Source: Frankiales bacterium (lineage in GTDB: Bacteria; Actinomycetota; Actinomycetes; Mycobacteriales; SCTD01). Taken from it: a DNA stretch of 5,028 nucleotides. Shown one piece after another: positions 1 to 4,460 of this stretch (position 1 is its first letter; every line of letters starts with the position of its first letter). The notes under the pieces are model-generated. The model was not told the DNA's origin. It saw only the letters and a program-made list of their open reading frames with translations, and ran no database searches. The position numbers and the translations under genes were made by a program. The stretch covers positions 1 to 5,028 of the forward strand of contig JAODNS010000132.1 of NCBI GenBank assembly GCA_025465145.1, written 5' to 3'.

Positions 1-601
1 GGCGGCGCAGCTCGCCGGTGAGGTCCTGCAGGCGGGTGAGGTTCGCCTGCATCGCCTCGAGCTTGCGGAGCGCCTTCTCCTTGCGCTTCTTGTGCTTGAG
101 GACGCCGGCGGCCTCCTCGATGAACGCGCGGCGGTCCTCCGGGCGGGCCTGCAGCACGGCGTCGAGCTGCCCCTGGCCGACGACGACGTGCAGCTCGCGG
201 CCGATGCCCGAGTCGCTCATGAGCTCCTGGATGTCGACCAGGCGGCAGCGCGTGCCGTTGATGGAGTACTCGGACTCGCCGGAGCGGAACATCAGCCGGC
301 TGACGCTCACCTCGGCGTACTCGATCGGCAGCGCGCCGTCGGTGTTGTCGATCGTCAGCGTGACCTCGGCGCGGCCGAGCGGCGGCCGGCCAGGCGTGCC
401 GGCGAAGATGACGTCCTCCATCTTGCCGCCGCGCAAGGCCTTGGCGCCCTGCTCGCCGAGCACCCAGGCGATGGCGTCGACGACGTTGCTCTTGCCCGAG
501 CCGTTCGGCCCCACCACGCACGTGATGCCGGGCTCGAAGCGCAGCGTCGTCTGGGACGCGAAGGACTTGAAGCCCTTCAGCGTGAGGCTCTTGAGGTGCA
601 C
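1..601 (-). CDS. smc: Chromosome segregation ATPase SMC, N-terminal part (cut by window edge)
   Basis: This is the N-terminal head of the SMC ATPase, which dimerises, binds ScpA/ScpB and organises the chromosome in the cytoplasm. Only the first 200 residues are in the window; full-length bacterial SMC is about 1,150-1,200 residues. The translation begins MHLKSLTLKGFKSF. The Walker A P-loop GPNGSGKS lies at residues 31-38, the conserved LRGGKMEDVIFAG segment at 56-68 contains R57 (the arginine-finger position in Bacillus SMC), and the Q-loop glutamine is in VGQGQLD near Q143. The segment EDRRAFIEEAAGVLKHKKRK (155-174) leads into the first coiled coil. The start is GTG at 601-599. No other start codon lies between it and an in-frame TAG about 15 codons upstream, and a GAGAG Shine-Dalgarno-like element sits 6 nt before it. 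The gene lies downstream of a probable terminator, so it may have its own promoter. The family assignment is near certain. Confidence 0.98.
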   Translation of the reverse strand, partial: MHLKSLTLKGFKSFASQTTLRFEPGITCVVGPNGSGKSNVVDAIAWVLGEQGAKALRGGKMEDVIFAGTPGRPPLGRAEVTLTIDNTDGALPIEYAEVSVSRLMFRSGESEYSINGTRCRLVDIQELMSDSGIGRELHVVVGQGQLDAVLQARPEDRRAFIEEAAGVLKHKKRKEKALRKLEAMQANLTRLQDLTGELRR

Positions 602-607
602 CGGTCG

Positions 608-612
608 CTCTC
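608..612 (-). promoter_or_regulatory. Ribosome binding site for smc
   Basis: On the minus strand the sequence reads GAGAG, followed by 6 nt and then the GTG start of smc. It is a moderate match to the anti-Shine-Dalgarno sequence. It supports the GTG at 601, which is the only start codon available in this open frame. Confidence 0.5.
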
Positions 613-639
613 GGGTCGGCCTTGGGGAAGCCGTCGCGG

Positions 640-645
640 ACACTA
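640..645 (-). promoter_or_regulatory. Possible -10 element of an smc promoter
   Basis: TAGTGT on the minus strand fits the TANNNT pattern of actinobacterial housekeeping -10 boxes. It lies between the hairpin terminator and smc, and would give a leader of roughly 30 nt. I see no convincing -35 box at the expected distance, so this is weak. It is listed because smc would need a promoter if the upstream terminator is efficient. Confidence 0.22.
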
Positions 646-682
646 CCGGCGCAGCAGCCGTGCCGGGCGCAGGAACGACGAA

Positions 683-708
683 GGACGCCCCGCGTCAGCG
701 GGACGCCC
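683..708 (-). terminator. Hairpin terminator after the 63-codon gene
   Basis: As minus-strand RNA, this region folds into an 11-bp stem (arms 708-698 and 693-683) closed by a UGAC loop. The stem has nine Watson-Crick pairs and two G-U pairs. The two wobble positions become A-C mismatches in plus-strand RNA, so the structure favours transcription on the minus strand. It begins 17 nt after the stop of the 63-codon gene. The following tract, UUCGUCGUUCCU, is only moderately U-rich, as is common in actinobacterial terminators. It may attenuate rather than fully stop transcription into smc. Confidence 0.55.
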
Positions 709-725
709 TGCGGCGGGTGCGGGTC

Positions 726-917
726 CTACAGGCGGACGGACTCGGCGAGCGTCGACAGGTCGTCCTCGACGGTCACGCCCGCGACCAGGGTCTCGTTCAA
801 CGAGCGCACGCGAGCCAGCTCGGACTCGAGCTCGCTGATGCGGCCGCGCAGGCGGCGGACCTCGTCGACGAGGCGCAGGTCGCTGCCGCCGACATGACCG
901 AACAGGGCCTTCGCCAT
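726..917 (-). CDS. Small conserved actinobacterial coiled-coil protein, 63 residues, function unknown
   Basis: A 63-residue protein begins MAKALFGHVGGSDLRLVDEV. Residues about 13-45 carry alternating charged and hydrophobic positions (RRLRGRISELESELARVRSL) that look like a short amphipathic or coiled-coil helix. The acidic tail ends EDDLSTLAESVRL. There is no signal peptide or membrane segment, so it should be cytosolic. The start is ATG at 917-915, with AAGGA 6 nt upstream, which rules out the longer open frame running back into acyP. From memory, short proteins beginning MAKALLGHVG are common in actinobacteria; I cannot verify this or name a function. It lies between acyP and smc on the same strand and is followed by a hairpin terminator. 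A role as an oligomerising partner is only a guess. That it is a real gene is well supported. Confidence 0.85.
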   Translation of the reverse strand: MAKALFGHVGGSDLRLVDEVRRLRGRISELESELARVRSLNETLVAGVTVEDDLSTLAESVRL

Positions 918-923
918 CAGGGG

Positions 924-928
924 TCCTT
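924..928 (-). promoter_or_regulatory. Ribosome binding site of the 63-codon gene
   Basis: AAGGA on the minus strand lies 6 nt before the ATG at 917. It decides the start of the 63-codon gene against the much longer open frame that continues upstream through acyP in another frame. Confidence 0.7.
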
Positions 929-946
929 CGTGCTCAGAGGAAGCGC

Positions 947-980
947 GCACCGGCGGGCCGAGGGGCCTCCGCACCGGTGC
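947..980. repeat. Inverted repeat in the leader of the 63-codon gene
   Basis: GCACCGG at 947-953 is the exact reverse complement of CCGGTGC at 974-980. Inside the loop, GGGCC (955-959) can pair with GGCCT (964-968) with one G-U pair. The right arm also lies within a perfect 10-bp palindrome, GCACCGGTGC, at 971-980. It could be a 5' leader hairpin of the 63-codon gene, a weak terminator of acyP without a U-run, or an operator. The base pairing is directly visible; the function is not. Confidence 0.4.
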
Positions 981-984
981 TGGA

Positions 985-1013
985 AGGGTCCCACGGGGGT
1001 CGCTGGTCGTCAA
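985..1013 (-). promoter_or_regulatory. Possible promoter of the 63-codon gene
   Basis: On the minus strand, TTGACG (1013-1008) matches the -35 consensus well. It is followed after 17 nt by GACCCT (990-985), which keeps the A2 and T6 of the -10 box but lacks T1. Transcription would start near 978, at the edge of the inverted repeat. The position in the acyP to 63-codon gene spacer suits a promoter, but the -10 match is partial. Confidence 0.35.
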
Positions 1014-1039
1014 GGTCCAGGTCACGGTCTGACAACGGT

Positions 1040-1306
1040 TCACCGTTCGGCGAAGCCGCTCAGACCGCCCCTCGGCTCGCCCCACCGCTCGGCCACGAAG
1101 ACGACGCGGCCAGGGCCGGTCGGGAGCAGCTCCAGCAGCGCCCGGCACGCCTGCTCCGGCCCCTCGGCGACCACCTCGACCCGGCCGTCGCCGAGGTTGG
1201 TGGCGCTGCCCGCGAGCCCCAGCTCGAGGGCGCGGCTGCGGGTCCACCACCGGTACCCGACCCCTTGGACGTGCCCCTTGACGAAGGCGGTCAGGCGGAC
1301 GTCCAC
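1040..1306 (-). CDS. acyP: Acylphosphatase
   Basis: A small cytosolic enzyme of 88 residues, the normal family length of about 90, that hydrolyses carboxyl-phosphate bonds in acyl phosphates. The signature segment VKGHVQGVGYRWW (residues 9-21) supplies the phosphate-binding loop and the catalytic Arg19. The second segment, GSATNLGDGRVEVVAEG (33-49), carries the catalytic Asn37. The chosen start is GTG at 1306-1304, because the family begins only a few residues before the first beta strand. It lacks a Shine-Dalgarno sequence, but a promoter-like -35/-10 pair ends exactly 6 nt upstream, which suggests a leaderless mRNA. A longer GTG start at 1396 would add 30 residues unlike the family and would overlap the divergent signal-peptide gene, so I rejected it. 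Acylphosphatase genes near smc are seen in other actinobacteria, including mycobacteria. Confidence 0.93.
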   Translation of the reverse strand: MDVRLTAFVKGHVQGVGYRWWTRSRALELGLAGSATNLGDGRVEVVAEGPEQACRALLELLPTGPGRVVFVAERWGEPRGGLSGFAER

Positions 1307-1312
1307 GCCGCG

Positions 1313-1340
1313 ACCGTACGAGGTAGTCCGTTCGGGCCAA
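1313..1340 (-). promoter_or_regulatory. Probable leaderless promoter of acyP
   Basis: On the minus strand, TTGGCC (1340-1335) and TACGGT (1318-1313) are separated by 16 nt. The -10 box fits TANNNT. Only 6 nt separate it from the GTG at 1306, so transcription would begin at or next to the first base of the start codon. The absence of any Shine-Dalgarno sequence before this GTG agrees with a leaderless transcript, a common class in actinobacteria. This is inferred from sequence only. Confidence 0.42.
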
Positions 1341-1378
1341 TCTTCGCCCGGCGGCTCGTGACGCCGGTGCGCGCTGCC

Positions 1379-1382
1379 GAGG
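1379..1382 (+). promoter_or_regulatory. Ribosome binding site of the secreted-protein gene
   Basis: GAGG lies 8 nt before the ATG at 1391. It sets the start of the secreted protein exactly before a textbook signal peptide, although the frame stays open for more than 400 nt upstream through antisense acyP. I see no convincing plus-strand -10/-35 pair in the 84-nt divergent spacer. Confidence 0.6.
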
Positions 1383-1390
1383 ATCTCCGC

Positions 1391-2638
1391 ATGCACCTGC
1401 GCCGCCTCGCCGTCCTCCTCACCTCCTCCGGGCTCGTCGCTGCCGCGCTGGCGTTCGCGCCGGCCGCGTCAGCCGCCGAGTACCTCGAGGTCGTCGGCCT
1501 CAGCGAGTTCACCGACTCGAGCGGGACCCGGCACATCTTCGGCGAGATCGTGAACCACGGGTCCTCGCCCGTCGCGGTGCAGGCGGACGTCACCTACCGC
1601 GACCAATCCGGTGAGGTCGCGGGTGGCGACGTCGGCGCGCCGCTGCTCACGTTCGTCGCGCCGAACGACGGGCGCACGCCGTTCGAGGTGCAGCCGCAGC
1701 AGGACTACGCCGGCTTCGACGTCGCCGCCTCGCCGGCCGCGAGCAGCGCGGTCTTCAACCACGCCTTCGAGGTGACGAAGGTGGGCGACTTCGTGGACCC
1801 GGCCACGAAGGCGCGGCAGATCGCGATGCAGGTCCGCAACACCAACGGCGGAGCCGCGCAGGACGTCGTCGTGGCCGTCACGTACTACACGCAGTCCGGG
1901 CGCGTTGCCGGTGCGGAGACGTTCGGCGTCGGAAGCCTGGCGGGCGGAGCGACCGGGCGCGTCGAGGTCCCGGTCAACCCGGAGTTCCCCGGCGTCTCCA
2001 GCTGGCAGGCCGTCGCCGAGTCGCCGACGGCGCCAACCGGCGCCGGTACCGAGCCGCCCCCGGCCTCCGGCAGCGGCAGCGACAAGCCGAGCGCGCTCGT
2101 CTGCAATCCGGCCATGAAGCTGTCGAAGAAGACGGTCGACGTCGGCTCGACCACCTCCGTCTCGGTGTCCGGCGCGACCCCCGGCTCGACGCTGATGCTC
2201 GAGGGATACAGCCGGCCCAGCACCACGTACGCGCCGATCCGCAAGGGCGTGACCGTCGGCGCCGACGGCACCGTCGCGCCCTTCGCCGTCCGCCCGCCGA
2301 CGAGTGCCCGGGTGCGCATCGGCGTCAGCGGCTGCGCGGGCGCGGGCGCCGGGCAAGTCATCTCGGTGGTCCCCGGCCTGGGCATCGGCGTGACCCGCGT
2401 GCGTACCCGCACCTACACGTTCACCGGCAAGATCCTGCCCGGCAAGCAGAACACCGGCCGGGCGATCGCCCTGTACGTGAACGGCGCGAAGCGGACGACG
2501 GTGAAGTCCGCCGCGGACGGCAGCTACAAGGCCACGCTGACGCTGCCGCGCGGCGTCACGAAGGCTTGGTGGGCCACCGGCGCCGACATGACGAACCTCG
2601 CCGGCAAGAGCGCGACCAAGGCGTTCTCCGTCTCCTAG
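1391..2638 (+). CDS. Secreted protein with tandem FxLYD-like modules and C-terminal Ig-like domains, function unknown
   Basis: This 415-residue protein starts with a Sec signal peptide: MHLRR, a hydrophobic core at residues 6-24, and a probable cleavage after PAASA at A28. Two modules follow, at about 31-110 and 126-206. Each reads as a strand, then G-x-V/I-x-N, then V-x-V-T-Y-x-x-x-S-G-x-V-A-G (NHGSSPVAVQADVTYRDQSG and NTNGGAAQDVVVAVTYYTQSG), which is the FxLYD pattern. A Pro/Gly/Ser linker (210-234) leads to two probable beta-sandwich domains, about 236-327 with the only mature cysteines C238 and C315 (a likely disulfide), and about 331-415 with RTYTFTGKILPG. There is no sorting motif, lipobox or C-terminal membrane segment, so it is probably released or loosely wall-associated. 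It is the only plus-strand gene, divergent from acyP and convergent with mutM. No catalytic motif is visible; an adhesive or envelope role is conjecture. Confidence 0.88.
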   Translation: MHLRRLAVLLTSSGLVAAALAFAPAASAAEYLEVVGLSEFTDSSGTRHIFGEIVNHGSSPVAVQADVTYRDQSGEVAGGDVGAPLLTFVAPNDGRTPFEVQPQQDYAGFDVAASPAASSAVFNHAFEVTKVGDFVDPATKARQIAMQVRNTNGGAAQDVVVAVTYYTQSGRVAGAETFGVGSLAGGATGRVEVPVNPEFPGVSSWQAVAESPTAPTGAGTEPPPASGSGSDKPSALVCNPAMKLSKKTVDVGSTTSVSVSGATPGSTLMLEGYSRPSTTYAPIRKGVTVGADGTVAPFAVRPPTSARVRIGVSGCAGAGAGQVISVVPGLGIGVTRVRTRTYTFTGKILPGKQNTGRAIALYVNGAKRTTVKSAADGSYKATLTLPRGVTKAWWATGADMTNLAGKSATKAFSVS

Positions 2639-3489
2639 AACCGGCCCCGTCGCGGGCGCGGCTGGCAGCGCGGGCAGCTGAACGAGCTGCGGTTCATGAA
2701 CGCGTCCCGGCGGATCGGCGTGCCGCACCGGTCGCACGGCTCGCCCTCCCGGCCGTACGCGTGCAGCGAGCGCTCGAACAGCCCGCTCACGCCCTCGGTG
2801 GAGACGTACAGCGCGTCGAAGCTGGTGCCACCGGCAGCCAGGGACTCGTGCAGCACCCGCCGCACGTGCTCGAGCAGCTCGCGCACCACCGGCCGGGGCA
2901 GCGTCTCGGTCGGCCGCGCCCAGTGCAGCGGCGCCCGCCACAGCGCCTCGTCCGCGTAGATGTTGCCGATGCCGGACACCAGCGTCTGGTCGAGCAGCGC
3001 CCGCTTGATCCCGGTCTTGCGGCGCCGGACGCCCGCCACGAACGCCTCGTCGTCGAACGCCGGGTCGACCGGGTCGCGCGCGATGTGCGCAATCGTGCTC
3101 GGCAGCTCGGCACCGCCCGCGACGACGAACAGCCCACCGAACGTGCGCTGGTCCACGAACCGCAGCTCGCGCCCACCGTCGGTGAACGTGAAGCGGATGT
3201 GCAGGTGCTTCTCGTCCTGCTTGTCCGGCGGTACGACGAGCAGCTGGCCGCTCATGCCGAGGTGACCGGTGACGGCGTCGCCCGAGTCGAGCGGCAGCCA
3301 GAGGTACTTGCCGCGCCGCTGCGCGCCCGTGATGGTGCGGCCGGCGAGCAGGTCCTCGAAGTCGCGCATGCCGGCCTCGTGCCGCCGGACCGCGCGCGGG
3401 TGTCGCACCTCGACGCGGTCGATCGTGCGGCCGACGACGCCGCGCTCGAGGCCGAGCCGGACGACCTCGACCTCGGGAAGCTCAGGCAC
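2635..3489 (-). CDS. mutM: Formamidopyrimidine-DNA glycosylase (Fpg/MutM)
   Basis: A base-excision repair enzyme that removes 8-oxoguanine and formamidopyrimidines and nicks the abasic site. The 284-residue length is typical. It begins MPELPEVEVV; Pro2 is the Schiff-base nucleophile after Met removal and Glu3 is the acidic catalyst. The essential lysine of the RRGKYLW loop is K61. The helix-two-turn-helix DNA-binding segment includes DQTLVSGIGNIYADEALW (167-184). The C-terminal zinc finger has C252, C255, C272 and C275, with the conserved Arg just before the last cysteine pair (NRSSFSCPRC). All key residues are present, so it should be active. The start is GTG at 3489, inside the end of rnc with an 8-nt overlap and no clear ribosome binding site, which suggests translational coupling. 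Its TAG stop overlaps the stop of the convergent secreted-protein gene. Confidence 0.98.
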   Translation of the reverse strand: MPELPEVEVVRLGLERGVVGRTIDRVEVRHPRAVRRHEAGMRDFEDLLAGRTITGAQRRGKYLWLPLDSGDAVTGHLGMSGQLLVVPPDKQDEKHLHIRFTFTDGGRELRFVDQRTFGGLFVVAGGAELPSTIAHIARDPVDPAFDDEAFVAGVRRRKTGIKRALLDQTLVSGIGNIYADEALWRAPLHWARPTETLPRPVVRELLEHVRRVLHESLAAGGTSFDALYVSTEGVSGLFERSLHAYGREGEPCDRCGTPIRRDAFMNRSSFSCPRCQPRPRRGRF

Positions 3490-4171
3490 CGGGGTTGAGC
3501 GAGCGCCAGGCCGCCTCGGCCGCCTGCTGCTCGGCCTCCTTCTTGCTGCGCCCCTCGCCGGTGCCGTGCACCTCGCCGCCGACGACGGCGGAGGCCGTGA
3601 AGGACTTCGCGTGGTCCGGGCCGCTCTCGGCGACGACGTACTCGGGTACGCCCAGCGCGCGCGCCGCCGTCAGCTCCTGCAGGCTGGTCTTCCAGTCCAG
3701 CGCCGCGCCGTCCTCGGTCGCGGCCCGCATCAGTGGGTCGAACAGCATCCGGACCATCGTGGTGACGCCGTCGATGCCGCGGTCGAGGTAGACCGCGCCG
3801 ATGATCGCCTCCATCGTGTCCGCGAGGATCGACGCCTTGTCCCGGCCGCCGGTGACCTCCTCGCCCTTGCCGAGCCGCAGCCAGCGGCCGAGCTCCAGCG
3901 AGCGCGCGACGCCGGCCAGCGCGCGGGTGTTGACCACGCTCGCCCGCAGCTTCGCCAGCTGTCCCTCCGCGAGGTCCGGGTGCCGGTTGTAGAGCGCGTC
4001 GGTCACCACGAGTCCGAGCACCGCGTCGCCCAGGAACTCCAGCCGCTCGTTGGTCGGCAGTCCGCCGTGCTCGTACGCGTAGGAGCGGTGCGTCAGCGCC
4101 CGCTCGAGCAGCGCCGGCTCGATGCCCGTGCCGAGTACGGCCTCCAGCAGCGTGTACGAGGGAGCACTCAC
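3482..4171 (-). CDS. rnc: Ribonuclease III
   Basis: A double-stranded-RNA endonuclease that processes rRNA precursors and some mRNAs in the cytoplasm. At 229 residues it has the normal bacterial length. The N-terminal catalytic domain (about 7-150) holds the signature NERLEFLGD (41-49), with metal-binding and catalytic E42, E45 and D49. E69 (LAEGQLAKLRA) and D118/E121 in ILADTMEAIIGAVYLD complete the set equivalent to E. coli E38, E41, D45, E65, D114 and E117. A C-terminal dsRNA-binding domain spans about 158-227 and ends with the basic GRSKKEAEQQAAEAAW helix. The GTG start at 4171 is the only reasonable one in the open frame, although no good Shine-Dalgarno sequence precedes it in the 31-nt gap after acpP. 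The end overlaps mutM by 8 nt. Confidence 0.98.
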   Translation of the reverse strand: MSAPSYTLLEAVLGTGIEPALLERALTHRSYAYEHGGLPTNERLEFLGDAVLGLVVTDALYNRHPDLAEGQLAKLRASVVNTRALAGVARSLELGRWLRLGKGEEVTGGRDKASILADTMEAIIGAVYLDRGIDGVTTMVRMLFDPLMRAATEDGAALDWKTSLQELTAARALGVPEYVVAESGPDHAKSFTASAVVGGEVHGTGEGRSKKEAEQQAAEAAWRSLNPGA

Positions 4172-4202
4172 CGCGCCGCCCGCGCTCGCTCCGGCAGCCC
4201 GG

Positions 4203-4460
4203 TCACAGGCGGGCCAGCGCGTAGTCGACCGCGTCGCCCACGGTGGCGAGGGCGTCCAGGTCCTCGTCCTCGATGTGGAAGCCGGGCCGCGCCCTCGGCG
4301 CGAGGGTCTCCTCCACGATCTCGACGATCTCGACCAGCGCGAGCGAGTCGGCCTGGAGGTCGTCCTTGAACGAGGTCGCGCGGGTGATCGTCGCCGGGTC
4401 GAGCTCGAGCACGGTCACGACCGCGGCGCGCACGACCGCCAGCACCTCGTCCGCCGTCAT
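4203..4460 (-). CDS. acpP: Acyl carrier protein
   Basis: An 85-residue acidic helical carrier that holds growing fatty acyl chains on a 4'-phosphopantetheine arm. The attachment motif is DLQADSLALVEIVEIVEE (34-51), with the modified serine at S39 in the invariant DSL. The helix-I region MTADEVLAVVRAAVVTVLEL and the C-terminal TVGDAVDYALARL (73-85) fit the family. The loop after helix II (LAPRARPGFHIEDEDLDAL) is a few residues longer and more basic than in E. coli AcpP. The ATG start at 4460-4458 is fixed by GGAGG 7 nt upstream and by its ATGA overlap with the plsX stop. The plsX neighbour argues for a primary-metabolism ACP, since PlsX uses acyl-ACP. A specialised ACP remains possible if a second copy exists elsewhere. 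Confidence 0.93.
   Translation of the reverse strand: MTADEVLAVVRAAVVTVLELDPATITRATSFKDDLQADSLALVEIVEIVEETLAPRARPGFHIEDEDLDALATVGDAVDYALARL

Noticed and set aside
918..1340. Extension of the 63-residue protein to 204 residues
   Set aside because: The extension is an out-of-frame reading of acyP plus its spacer and is Arg/Pro/Gly-rich. A good ribosome binding site points to the ATG at 917.
18..1361. A 447-codon plus-strand open frame across smc, the 63-codon gene and acyP
   Set aside because: It is antisense to three genes with clear family or signal support, has Ser/Arg/Pro-rich composition, and has no recognisable domain.
977..1390. N-terminal extension of the secreted protein upstream of 1391
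   Set aside because: The extension is antisense to acyP and would bury the signal peptide. The ATG at 1391 has a GAGG site and is followed directly by a basic n-region and hydrophobic core.
1307..1396. Longer acylphosphatase start at the GTG at 1396
   Set aside because: The extra 30 residues do not resemble the family, and the start would overlap the divergent signal-peptide coding sequence. The promoter-like boxes lie inside the extension.
1469..2941. A 490-codon open frame on the minus strand, antisense to the secreted gene and running into mutM
   Set aside because: Its translation is Ala/Arg/Gly-rich and low in complexity with no family motif. It is the expected shadow in very high-GC DNA opposite well-supported genes.
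2566..3498. A 310-codon plus-strand open frame antisense to mutM, and similar frames antisense to rnc (3269-4369) and plsX (4243-4773)
   Set aside because: They mirror genes with complete catalytic motifs and have shadow-type composition. None has a ribosome binding site or domain evidence.
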